Below are positions 13,509 to 23,523 of a DNA stretch of 64,000 bases, piece after piece. The notes beneath the pieces were generated by a model. That model was not told where the DNA came from. It did not search any database and saw nothing but the letters and a program-made list of their open reading frames with translations. The stretch covers positions 50,231,098-50,295,097 of the forward strand of contig CM067502.1 in assembly GCA_034509495.1 (NCBI GenBank), written 5' to 3'. The translations under genes were made by a program, and so were the position numbers. The stretch's first letter is position 1. Each line of letters starts with the position of its first letter. The stretch is from Acestrorhynchus altus. Lineage: Eukaryota > Chordata > Actinopteri > Characiformes > Acestrorhynchidae.

Positions 13509-13983
13509 CTCTCTTTCTCTCTCTCTTTCTGTGCACACCATCATCAGCCACCAGAGGAGCTTGAATCAGGAATTTCATAGCAGGCAGATCAGATGATCAT
13601 TAGTGAGGAATGAAAGGTCCTGTTGGCGTTAAACTGCAGTCAGTTATTAACAGCTCTGCTGGAGTTCAGAGCTAGAACACTGACTGATGGAGAACCATAG
13701 ATCAGGAACCAGCAGCATCTGAGCTTTAACAGTCTGGAGTATAAACACATTGCTCATCATTCATAAACCCACGTTAGTGTACATGTTGGCCACAAGCCTC
13801 CTGACCTTCTGTCCTCGTCCTCCAGGGACCTTCAAGATCCAGAAGACACGGTTTCAGAAGGAGGGATTCGACCCTCGACACTCAGACGACCTGTTCTACT
13901 TTCTGAACAGCCGAGCGGGGCGTTACGAGGCTCTAACGGAGGAACTATATAACTGTATAGTAGAAGGCAGGATATCGTTATGA
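4485..13983 (+). CDS. slc27a1: Long-chain fatty acid transport protein 1 (FATP1; acyl-CoA synthetase)
   Basis: Coding exons: 4485-4657, 4774-5168, 5743-5910, 9765-9834, 9962-10053, 10408-10517, 10615-10824, 11574-11700, 11874-12011, 12790-12954, 13116-13262, 13826-13983. They total 1953 bp, 650 aa plus TGA; mammalian FATP1 is 646 aa. All junctions are GT/AG and in phase. The product activates long- and very-long-chain fatty acids to acyl-CoA with ATP and thereby drives their uptake; it is membrane-bound. Seen: an N-terminal hydrophobic segment (about residues 15-45); the AMP-binding motif YTSGTTGLPK (about 252-261); EFYGATECNCS (about 389-399); and the FATP signature [20 protein letters not shown] (about 508-527). 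'GEICRYLL', 'CNCSIANLDGK' and the C-terminal 'TFKIQKTR' match FATP1 better than its closest relative FATP4. I cannot tell which fish ohnolog (a or b) this is. No damage seen. Confidence 0.93.
5273..5720 (+). mobile_element. Degenerate Tc1/mariner-like fragment in slc27a1 intron 2
   Basis: The segment around 5400-5470 is clearly related to the transposase fragment at 7980-8050 (same 'cttgtccacatactgctgcc' text with substitutions). The flank around 5495-5545 repeats 'tggagctccatc..agtacttttgggatga', also found after the 8280 copy. It ends in 'caggtgtcccaatacttta', a terminal motif common to fish Tc1-like and derived miniature elements. No intact frame. Confidence 0.6.
6015..6060 (+). mobile_element. 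Terminal motif of a Tc1-like/MITE repeat
   Basis: 'caggtgtcccaatacttctg' followed by tccataaagtgt. The same end motif recurs near 5685, 8390 and 36300, marking remnants of one dispersed family. Confidence 0.5.
6060..6975. other. slc27a1 intron 3, unassigned stretch
   Basis: Non-coding. I see no recognisable exon or named repeat apart from the microsatellite that follows. Confidence 0.5.
6978..7019. repeat. (GT)n microsatellite
   Basis: About 40 bp of GT dinucleotides. Confidence 0.95.
7127..7672. repeat. (CT)n/(CTGT)n microsatellite, ~545 bp
   Basis: A strand-asymmetric pyrimidine array of CT dinucleotides with CTGT, TTTC and CACT interruptions. Two roughly 70-bp sub-blocks (around 7190-7310) contain the same 'cttaatgtcggtctct' insert, indicating internal duplication. 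It lies in slc27a1 intron 3. Long Ser/Leu or Arg/Glu frames here are artefacts. Confidence 0.97.
7870..8290 (+). mobile_element. Tc1/mariner-like transposase fragment (C-terminal DDE part)
   Basis: Translation contains 'FQQDDARPHTA' and 'SPDLSLIENVWDAIGRS', the second and third catalytic-region motifs of Tc1-family transposases (D..RPH and NPD.SPIEN.W type). The N-terminal half is absent and the frame breaks before the end, so it is inactive. A near-identical inverted copy lies at 12190-12560. Confidence 0.85.
8281..8425 (+). mobile_element. 3' end of the Tc1-like element or nested MITE
   Basis: Contains 'ctggaatgacggagctccat' and ends 'caggtctcccgatacatttg'. It shares text with the 5273-5720 copy. 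Confidence 0.5.
8450..8990. repeat. Purine-rich (GA/GAGAG) low-complexity tract
   Basis: About 500 bp strongly enriched in G and A on the plus strand. No coding signature; the Ser/Leu frames on the minus strand are compositional. Confidence 0.6.
9050..9460 (-). mobile_element. Second Tc1-like transposase remnant, minus strand
   Basis: The minus strand encodes 'VIFQQDNAP' in a short frame (9081-9272), the QQDNAP core of Tc1-type DDE domains, but frames shift on both sides. Low similarity to the 7870 family, so probably a different, older element. Confidence 0.6.
9584..9619. repeat. (GA)n microsatellite
   Basis: About 36 bp of GA dinucleotides. Confidence 0.95.
9703..9750. repeat. (GT)n microsatellite before slc27a1 exon 4
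   Basis: GT dinucleotides ending about 15 bp before the acceptor at 9763-9764. A GT run this close to an acceptor can influence splicing. Confidence 0.95.
10082..10315. mobile_element. Dispersed fish repeat ('ggccactttattagaaac' family)
   Basis: Two copies of 'ctggcc(g/a)ctttattagaaaca' and the motif 'taatgttatggctg'. The latter recurs at 16450 and 60965, where it ends an inverted-repeat element. Non-coding, in slc27a1 intron 5. Confidence 0.5.
10825..10871. repeat. (GT)n microsatellite at slc27a1 exon 7 donor
   Basis: The GT repeat begins exactly at the splice donor after AAG at 10824, so the donor is the first of many equivalent GT steps. Confidence 0.95.
10872..10975 (+). mobile_element. 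tRNA-derived SINE fragment
   Basis: Contains 'agggaaccagtcttgtgact', 'ccactgctccgggg' and 'tgtgctcgctgccccctagt'. These are also present in the fuller SINE copies at 15345 and 38970. Confidence 0.55.
11000..11570. other. AT-rich intron 7 of slc27a1
   Basis: About 570 bp with many TTTTAAA/AAAATT repeats. No gene or recognisable element. Confidence 0.6.
12190..12560 (-). mobile_element. Inverted copy of the Tc1-like transposase fragment
   Basis: The minus strand encodes 'NTHSGALFQQDNARPHIAAV' and 'SPDLSLIENVWDAIGRS', near-identical to the plus-strand copy at 7870-8290. The flank about 12190-12310 is the reverse complement of 8150-8280. Both lie in introns of slc27a1, so the pre-mRNA contains a long inverted repeat. 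Confidence 0.85.
13297..13535. repeat. (CT)n microsatellite in slc27a1 intron 11
   Basis: About 240 bp of CT/CTGT with two 'cactgtagctctct' insertions. Confidence 0.95.
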
Positions 13984-15340
13984 GAGCAGGGAGTGCTCAT
14001 GTTCTAGATAGCACTGTGTACATTCTGTAATGACTACAGTAAAATGTAGACTGTCTGTGGTCTGAGAGTAGTGCTGTAAAAATGATTTTTTAACAGTTTT
14101 ATTTTTAATTACACTGATTAACAAAAGCTCCTTATTGTGTTTCGGTGTCCCACGAGATTTGCTGCTAACAAATTATGGTGATTATATCTAAGAAAGCTTA
14201 AGATTAATTTATTAATGTTTATTAAATGACGTTTGTAAAATTATGGAAATGGAAATTCACATAAAAATGTCCAGTCTAGCTATAGTGATGTCCTACTCTA
14301 ACAGAGAAGGCAACTGCAGCAAGGACAGGTGAAGGGTTTCTGAAATCAGTGTCCAAAAAGAACTTGTGTGTATATTTGTCAGCAAGTGTTTTGGTGAAAC
14401 GTCAGTTTCAGGGATGAATTTTGCAAAAAATTACAATAAAAAATATCAGATAAAACTGCGTGGAAACCAGAAAAACTGCCTCAAACATGGAACAAAACAC
14501 AGAGCTACTTCATCATTCTTTATTCTTCAATAAGCTCAGGTTAGAGAAGAGGAGCAAGCCGAGGTCCAGAACATAACATCTACCTGCTTCGTGATTCAGA
14601 GCCACATCCTGAGCGCTACTGATGAGAGAGGAGCAAGCTATTGCTACACTAGTGATTTTGGAGGAGGGTTGTAGTTGGTGTAGTAAGATGTACTATCTAC
14701 ATTCTGCTGTCGGCTACCATCAGTTTGATGATTAAATCGTACGATTAAATCACAACAACCAGTGTTCCTCCAGAACCCAGGACAAGGATAAGGGGGCGGG
14801 GCTTAAAGGCTTCTGGAGTTGCTCTTTAAAAAATAGACCTTAATTACTGATCTCGTAGTAGAGCTCCATATTACTGCTCTCCTCACGATGTAACCAGCAA
14901 GCTGATTGGCTCTTTTTGTTAGTCAGATGTTTCATGAACATTCATATAATTTCAAGGTGCTAAACTGTCTCTGAACTGTCTAGAACATCCAGGCCTAAGA
15001 ACATTTGTGTAATTTATTGAAGACTTTGCCTGAGAACACTTCTACAGCGGACAGGCTGGGAGACAGGAATTGATCCTGCTGATCCACTGCTTTTAAAAGC
15101 GTGGTCCAATTTGTCCGATTTGTCCCCGTCCCTGAAATGTGATGGTTTGTTTCAGGTTCAGGTAAACGAGTGCCTTATGACTGTTTGTAAATTGCCTGAT
15201 GCCATTGATCAGAATGTCCAATAGAACCTTCTTTTAGAATTAAAATGAAGCTTAGATATATATACATTGACCAACTGTACTGTCTCTAAACCTCCTGTTC
15301 TGTAGTTTGTTTTGATGTAAAGCAGTGGTTCTCAAACTGA
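13984..15340 (+). other. slc27a1 3' UTR and intergenic spacer
   Basis: Non-coding. AATAAA at 14435-14440 is a plausible polyadenylation signal about 450 bp after the stop. No gene seen on either strand. Confidence 0.5.
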
Positions 15341-15344
15341 GGTA

Positions 15345-15560
15345 ACGGTACCACTGTGAAAGGAAGGTTGCCCGTTTGATTCCCTCAACTGGCAGGGCAT
15401 GGCTCCCTGGCCACTGCACTGGGCAAGTGTGCTCACTGCCCCCTAGTGTGTGAAATTGTGTGTGTGTGTGTGTGTGTGCGCGCAGTGCAGTGGGTCTATG
15501 TGGTATGCGGGAGGTTTCAGTTTGATGGAAGGTGGAATGTGCTCTAAAAGGTTTGAGAAC
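15345..15560 (+). mobile_element. tRNA-derived SINE copy
   Basis: Contains 'ggttgcccgtttgattccct' (a Pol III B-box-like stretch), 'aactggcagggcatgg' and 'gtgctcactgccccctagtg', then a GT run. The same arrangement occurs at 27830 and 38970. Confidence 0.65.
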
Positions 15561-15965
15561 CACTGATGTAAATGATTGATCTGAATAAATTAAAACTGCT
15601 GAACCTGTAGTTGGTGTCCCAGTTCTAATTTGTGGTGCTGGAGGTGTGTCGGGATGCCCTACATTAGTATTTATAGGAGACAGTCACACACCAGATGTGA
15701 TTTTCAGGATCCTAATCAACTCAATCTTCATTTGAGATGTAAATATATGTATTCATAATAATACGCTCTTTTATTCTGAGATTTGAACACTGTGTGAGCA
15801 AAGAAAGAGAGTAAACAGCCCCTCCCTTCTCATTGTCCTCTATAACGCAACATCTGGGTCAGTGTTGTCATTAGCCCCTCCCCCTCTAAGCTTAAGACTT
15901 CTTTGTTATGATATTGTAGGAACAATAACGTTTTAAGATATTGTGAATCTCCATGATTACAAATG

Positions 15966-18487
15966 TCAACATTCCTCCTTGTTATCTTCCTCCTCCTCCT
16001 CCTCCTCGGCAGGTAGCATATGTTTCTCTATGACCACTGAAACCCTCTGGGGTAGAATGACCAGAGGTTGCCCCGGGCAGATGCCCTCAAAGTACGGCAG
16101 CAGCGGCTCCGTGAAAGTGTGTGAGAAGGTGTACAGGTGGGTATCGCTGTCTGGGTCTGTGAAACTCAGTTGTCCACCTTTCAGGTCCACACACACTTTG
16201 ATTCGGCCTGGTCGGAGGCCATTAAGCTCCAACCGCTCGCATGGTGAAGTCATGGCATGATACTCGCCATCTCGTAGGCTGATGGTCCAAAATCCCGCCT
16301 CTGGACACGCCTCGTACAGTTCTCCTCGCTTCACTGTTGCCTTGGCCACACCTAGTGTCCAGTTGGAGCTTTGTCCCACATCTATGACCCAGGAGCAGGG
16401 CTAACAATGCAGGAATTGGGTAGATGGATACAAAGACATGGTCATAATGTTATGGCTGATCAGTGTATGTTCCTTCACTGAGAGCTCATAAATCATGTCT
16501 AAACACTCGTATGCCGTTATAATCCTTACCTTGGACTGCTGATCAGGACTAATGAGCTCTGACCCAAAGACACAAGTGTGGGGGTTGAAGCGCTCAGGGA
16601 CACTGGGAAAGGACAGCTGCTGCCTCTCTTCACACTGGACCTGATTGAGAGCAGGTGACACGCTGAGGGAGGTGGATGCTGTGTTTGGGTCCAGGGTAAC
16701 TGGATCTGGATTGAAAAAGGAAGAAAAGACAGATAATGGCACAGAAATGGTAGAATCTATGTGGTTTCTGGCAGAGTATGGTTCCGTTATCTAGAACGTG
16801 GACTATGGGTAAGGGGGAACCTTCAGCAGTTTGTCTACTGTTGCTTTAAACCACAAACTCACAGTATGATTCAGGCTCCAGCATCTTCTCCCACACTTTA
16901 AATCTCAGGTTCCCTACATGCTTTGGAACATCGATCAGCGTTCTAAAGACCTTCTGTGGCTTCTTCTGACATTTCCATACCCTGTGAAAGACAGTGCCAT
17001 GCAGATGTAACGTGAAATAGACAAATGCAGTTGTTTAAAGGTTGCTTGTAGAATTAAAGAGTAAATCAGTGACAGAATTAAAACAAAAATACCTTTTGAC
17101 TGTACTCTCGTAGCTCTGAAAGAAAGAAAGAATAAAAGATTTCACAGAATGACTAAGTAGATAGAAAGACAGTTGATGGATGCATGTGTGACTGGATGGA
17201 TGGATGGATGGATGGATGGGATGTTGGTTGAGTGGCTAGACAGACAGATAGATACTGAACACCTTCTGGAAGTCTGTGTCCTCTGCATCCACAACATTCT
17301 CTATTGCTCCGATCGTGTCTGAAATAAACTCGATCACTTCCTCCACACTCTCACGCCGCTCCTTCACCCTCTTCTCCTTCTTCTCCTCCTCCTCCCTCAG
17401 TGCAGTAATCCTGGCCTCCTCCTCCTCTCTGAGGAACTGGTGGAGCTTCTCAAACTCCTCCCTGATCTGCCTCTCGGTCTGTTGGGTCTGAGACTGGGAG
17501 ACCGAACATTTACATACATACTATCAACACAGTGTACAAGGTTTGTGTATACACTGTCGTTGTGGTTGTGTAAGGGTTGAGTATATAACAGCAGTGTGTG
17601 GGGTTTAGTACCTGGTTGTGTGTGATGTGACGGCGGTGTGTAAGGGTTCTGTATATAACAGCAGTGTGTGGGGTTTAGTACCTGGTTGTGTGTGATGTGA
17701 CGGCGGTGTGTAAGGGTTCTGTATATAACAGTAGTGTGTGGGGTTTAGTACCTGGTCGTGTGTGATGTGACGGCGGTGTGTAAGGGTTCAGTATATAACA
17801 GCAGTGTGTGGGGTTTAGTACCTGGTTGTGTGTGATGTGACGGCGGTGTGTAAGGGTTCAGTATATAACAGCAGTGTGTGGGGGTTTAGTACCTGGTTGT
17901 GTGTGATGTGACGGCGGTGTGTAAGGGTTCAGTATATAACAGCAGTGTGTGGGGTTTAGTACCTGGTCGTGTGTGATGTGACGGCGGTGTGTAAGGGTTC
18001 AGTATATAACAGCAGTGTGTGGGGGTTTAGTACCTGGTTGTGTGTGAAGGCTGACTCACAGGTGGTTTTGATCAGGTCAGATTTCCAGGCTCTCTTCTGT
18101 AAGACATTCACTGATCTCTCCATCTCCCCCTATTGATCATAAGAGGAGTTGCAGGTACAGAGATACAGAGCAGATCGACACCCTTAAAGAGAGTATATAC
18201 GCGTCCCCGTGTCCGTGTGACTATATATTCTGAAGAACACGAGGACGTTATATGATAAACAATTGTGTGTGTCCTACCTTGCAGTCATGCACAGCCTCTT
18301 CAATGGGATAAACTCTGTGTCCATTATGTGTGTGTTCTGCTCCACACACACCGCACACTGGCACCAGGTCGTCCAGGCAGAAGAGGGACAGTGTGTGATC
18401 ACCATGCCCACAGAGGGTGCTCTGTCCTGGGCATGAAGACACAGCCTCGTCCCCTGCCTGGAGCTCATCTTCCAACTCCGTCTCCAT
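15966..18487 (-). CDS. TRIM-A: RING-less TRIM35-like protein (B-box, coiled coil, PRY-SPRY)
   Basis: Minus-strand exons: 18487-18278, 18129-18034, 17493-17263, 17115-17093 (23 bp), 16981-16863, 16705-16530, 16400-15966. Total 1290 bp, 429 aa plus TGA. The first exon encodes a B-box 2 (CGHGDHTLSLFCLDDLVPVC...CGAEHTHNGH). Two exons encode coiled coil (QIREEFEKLHQFLREEEEAR), then a linker, then PRY (PVTLDPNTAS) and SPRY. The exon opens with an acceptor at 18502-18503 and an in-frame TGA precedes the ATG, so no upstream RING can be fused: this protein should lack E3 activity of its own. The first B-box Cys-His pair is C-X-H, not the usual C-X2-H. Unlike its three neighbours, the SPRY is split over two exons; the C-terminus is a run of acidic residues. 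It may regulate or hetero-oligomerise with RING TRIMs through the coiled coil (inference). Confidence 0.85.
17565..18050. repeat. 70-bp minisatellite, ~7 copies, in TRIM-A intron 2
   Basis: Units start with 'gggtttagtacctggt' at about 17601, 17671, 17741, 17811, 17881, 17951 and 18021, with only a few substitutions between copies. On the gene's own (minus) strand each unit contains AACCAG|GTACTAAAC, the same text as the splice donor at the 18034 exon boundary. Confidence 0.95.
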
Positions 18488-18521
18488 TCGGGATCAGAGA
18501 ACTGTAAGAGTGTGTGTGCAC

Positions 18522-18524
<3 letters not shown>

Positions 18525-18566
<42 letters not shown>
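18525..18566. repeat. (GT)n microsatellite
   Basis: GT dinucleotides just upstream (minus strand) of the TRIM-A first coding exon. Confidence 0.95.
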
Positions 18567-18567
<1 letters not shown>

Positions 18568-18599
18568 AAGGTAACAGATTGCCACTGACCTGAATTAAA

Positions 18600-18998
18600 A
18601 CACGTATCTCTTGATGTTTAAACCGTAAAACATAGAAATTATTAAATATATCTTTAATTGATGAACTGAAATAAAGACGCTGTATTTACGTCTGATTGTC
18701 TTACACACGTGTGACACGTTACACGGTCAGAATGGAGAGTTGGGAGTCGCACTGGTGTAACGTGGTAGAGACAGAAGAATGTGTGTGAACAGTAACAACA
18801 GTAATGAACAGACAGAAAAACAGTGGTGAAGCTCTGTTAATCAGAAACAGTATGAGGACGAATAAACAGTGTGTTTACAGTGTTTCAGTGTAAATGTACA
18901 GCGGTGAGGAGTCTGCGCTGGAGGAAACACAAGCTGTAACATGTTCAGAGTTTTCACACATTAGTAACACGCCCGCAAATAACACCTTCTTAAAATAG

Positions 18999-19029
<31 letters not shown>

Positions 19030-20720
19030 TGAACCTGGTGGTTTAATTTACACTGGTGCTATTTCAACCCTCCACCAATCAAATCTTAGCTCAGCTGGAA
19101 TTCAGTGAGTATATGTATATAAAACCTGTATAATAACAATGACACACTCACGTCAGTGTAGGCTGTACCTGTACGTACGGGTCAGTGTATGTTTATATTG
19201 TTGGTAAGACACAATATACTTCACTTTACAGTCGTCTTACCACAGTGTTACACATCCTTTACCATCGAACATAAAAGCTAATGTAAATGAATGACTTTTC
19301 TGGAGGAGAGTAAAGCCGTAAAGTGTATTTTCCCGTACGGTACGAGCGCGTTGTATCACAGTCGGAGGAAGCGCGGTTACACAGTCACAACTTAACAAAG
19401 ATGTTTTCAGTAATTCATTTCCGTTTATGAGCTGGAGTCTTTACGTTTCACTAAATGCTGCTTCATTTTGATTTCGTTTTCTTTTTCCTGGAAATCCATG
19501 TCCGCTAAACCCTGACTGAGCTCATATCGAAGGACCGGTGTCGGATATTCTTTTTTCAGTTATATTATTAAAATCAAAAATGAAACGGAGTCCAGTTATT
19601 TTAACTATTAAAAATAGACGGGGCTCCGTGAGACACACCAAACCCTAAACGAGGATGAACCTCCCCAGAGAAAGCAGGACGGCGAGGCGCTGTTGGACGG
19701 CCAACGGAGTGCTTAATCGAGACGTCAGCCGGTGGGACTGAAACAGAAGAGCTGGAAGTCAATGTTCCAAACTCTGGGTTCATCTCCTCCGAGGGTAGAT
19801 CAGTGAATGACTGTAGCAGCTGGTTGTTGTCAGATTTATAAAAGCATCGCTGGCCTGCTGAGCAGTTCAGCTGAATTTCAAATCGAAGCCCGAAAAGAGA
19901 GTTACACACTAAAGAATATCGATCTTTGCGGAACCTTGTGGCCCAGGTTCCGTTCTCGTTCCAGACAAATGAAAGAAAATGAAAGAAAAAAATTCTATTA
20001 AACATATTCTACTTTTATTCTATTATACATTCTACAGTAATTCATGAAAAATGTAAATCAGTGAATTTATAAATGACAATAACAATGTACGCAGGGTATT
20101 TTGGATGTAAGAAAAGTGAACATTTCAATAGAAAACAATAGAAATGAAAAATACAAATGATAACTATGTGATTTTTTACACAAACATAGATTTTAACAAC
20201 CCTGTAAAAATGACCGTGTGTGATTCAACAAAGTGCCAACAAAGCTCATCTACTCTATAAAAATTCATACACAGTGAAGATGCTTCTGTAAAAGTAAACC
20301 TGTCCCACGTTCCTGATACCAGAAACCAAAAATAAGCCAGTGATTGTATCAGATCGTTGTTATGTTTAGTTACAGAAATGGCTGCAAACTAACTGTGATG
20401 AATTATTTAAGTAGAAATATATGTGGTGTCGTGATTATGAACAGAAGCTCATGGTGCAAAATCTCAGAACGAAGCATAAAATTAACTATTGTTTATCGTC
20501 ATTTACGCTTTGTTTTCAGTAAACGTTGCATTAAATGTGAAGAAAGAAGTTTTAATTTTAATAGAAGTGACTCTGATCAAATAAAAAACCCCAAACCATT
20601 CAATGAAAAACCTGTGGATACATTCATTTAATCACACTGATACAGTCCTGAGACTGAATTCTGTAAATCTCAGGAATCCATTTCCGTAACGTAACCATCA
20701 TGTCACAGATATTCTGTTCA
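18600..20720. other. Spacer between TRIM-A and TRIM-B
   Basis: No identified gene. It holds a GT repeat near 19002-19029 and a minus-strand frame of 134 codons at 19601-20005 with no recognised domain. The sequence around 19440-19490 contains an IRF-type site. The TRIM-A promoter and 5' UTR exon probably lie here. Confidence 0.45.
19472..19481 (-). promoter_or_regulatory. ISRE/IRF-type element (GAAAACGAAA on minus strand)
   Basis: Plus strand reads TTTCGTTTTC, a perfect TTTCNNTTTC core, followed by TTTTTC. It lies about 1 kb upstream of the TRIM-A start codon, where a 5' UTR exon is expected. By-chance occurrence is possible. Confidence 0.4.
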
Positions 20721-20724
20721 CGTT

Positions 20725-23469
20725 CTACAAAGAGCTCAAAGCTGATGAGACGCTCACTGAGACCTTGGCTGGTAGAATCTTCAGTGGGACGTGACTATAT
20801 GTGACGAAACATGGGAATAATGTCTCAGACGGTCTATAAGGGTGTGTTTCTAGTGTTGTGTTGGTGTCAGGGTCACTGAACACCACCAGGCTTTTCCGAC
20901 TGTCAACAGTTACACGGACTTTGGTAAACTTTGGAGCTGGAGGACACCATGAAGACCTACCTTTCAGCAGAGATATTAAAGCAAAAGGACTTAAAGTACC
21001 ATTAGCTGATTCTTTGGCGACTCCCACACCCCAGTTCTGACTGTCTCCAACCTCCACCTCCCAGGAGTGACATCCAGAGCTGAATCCCTCGGAGCCCAGG
21101 ATGGCATGGATGCCTTTCTCTGGAAATTGTGGATGAATTGCTCTCACAGTAATTAAATTTTTGCAGACGTGGTAGTTTAAAGGTTTCTTTGCTGGGTTGA
21201 GAATAACTGGATCTACGGCGAAAACAGGACAATAACATTATTAGAGAACTTCATACTGGATATTAATGATATTAGAACTTCATACTGGATATTAATGTTA
21301 TTAGAGATTCATAATTGATATTAATGATATTAGAGATTCATACTGATATTAATGATATTAGAGATTCATACTGATATTAATGATATTAGAGATTCATACT
21401 GGATATTAATGATATTAGAGATTCATACTGATATTAAAGTTATTAGAGATTCATTCTGATATTAATGTTATTAGAGATTCATTCTGATATTAATGTTATT
21501 AGAGATTCATACTGGATATTAATGTTATTAGAGATTCATTCTGGATATTAATGTCATTAGAGATTCATTCTGGATATTAATGTCATTAGAGATTCATTCT
21601 GGATATTAATGATATTAGAGATTCATTCTGATATTAATGTTATTAGAGATTCATTCTGGATATTAATGATATTAGAGATCTGGCCTCGGGATATTAATGA
21701 TATTAGAGATTCATTCTGATATTAATGATATTAGAGATTCATAATTGATAATGTCATTAGAGATTCATACTGATATTAATGTCATTAGAGATTCATACTG
21801 GATATTAATGCTATTAGAGATTTATTCTGGATGTGAATGTTATTAGAGATTCATACTGGATATTAATGATATTAGAGATTCATTCTGGATATTAATGATA
21901 TTAGAGATTCATTCTGGATATTAATGTCATTAGAGATTCATTCTGGATATTAATGATATTAGAGATTCATTCTGGATATTAATGATATTAGAGATTCATT
22001 CTGGATATGCTAATGATATTAGAGATTCATTCCTGATATTAATGTCATTAGAGATTCATACTGGATATTAATGATATTAGAGATTCATTCTGGATATTAA
22101 TGATATTAGAGATTCATTCTGGATATTAATGTCATTAGAGATTCATTCTGGATATTAATGATATGAGAGATTCATACTGATATTAATGTTATTAGAGATT
22201 CATTCTGATATTAAATGATATTAGAGGATTCATTCTGATATTAATGTCATTAGAGATTCATTCTGGATATTAATGATATTAGAGATTCATTCTGGATATT
22301 AATGTCATTAGAGATTCATTCTGGATATTAATGATATTAGAGATTCATTCTGGATATTAATGATATTAGAGATTAATTTGATATTAATGATATTAGAGAT
22401 CTATACTGATATTAATGCTATTAGAGATTCATTCTGGATATTATGATAGAGATTCATACTGATATTAATGTTATTAGAGATTCATTCTGGATATTAATGT
22501 CATTAGAGATTCACACTGGATATTAATGATATTAGAGATTCATTCTGGATATTAATGTCATTAGAGATTCATTCTGGATATTAATGTTATTAGAGATTCA
22601 TTCTGGATATTAATGATATTAGAGATTCATGCTGGATATTAATGTTATTAGAGATTCATTCTGGATATGAATGTTATTAGAGATTCATTCTGGATATTAA
22701 TGTCATTAGGAGATCCATACTGATATTAATGATATAGAGATTCATTCTGGATTTAGAGAACTTCATACTGGATATTAATGATATTAGAACTTCATACTGG
22801 ATATTAATGTTATTAGAGATTCATACTGGATATTAATGATATTAGAGATTCATACTGGATATTAATGATATTAGAGATTCATACTGGATATTAATGATAT
22901 TAGAGATTCATACTGGATATTAAAGTTATTAGAGATTCATTCTGGATATTAATGTTATTAGAGATTCATTCTGGATATTAATTTTATTAGAGATTCATAC
23001 TGGATATTAATGTTATTAGAGATTCATTCTGGATATTAATGTCATTAGAGATTCATTCTGGATATTAATGTCATTAGAGATTCATTCTGGATATTAATGA
23101 TATTAGAGATTCATTCTGGATATTAATGTTATTAGAGATTCATTCTGGATATTAATGTTATTAGAGATTCATTCTCGACATGTTAAATGAGCTTTGTTCG
23201 GCCTCTGCCTCCTCCTTAGGGTGAGCACTATCTGGCCCCTGAAGGTCACAATATGTGCACTATATGAGAGTTACAGACAGACCTGCAGATGACGGTTGTG
23301 ATCACACACTCACAGTAAAGGCAGACGTCTTTCATCTTCTCCCACACGTTGTATCTCAGGTTCCCCACATGCTTGGTCACGTCAATCAGAGCTGCTTTAT
23401 TCACTTGTACATTCTGTACTGTGAACTTGGCTCTAGAATAAAAAAAAGAGATATAGAATTACAAAAGCA

Positions 23470-23523
<54 letters not shown>

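Noticed and set aside
17565..18050. Regular 70-bp repeats considered as a CRISPR array
   Set aside because: Head-to-tail units with no unique spacers, inside an intron of a vertebrate gene.
21240..23180. 29-bp repeats considered as CRISPR or satellite/centromere
   Set aside because: No spacers; bounded within one intron, so an ordinary minisatellite.
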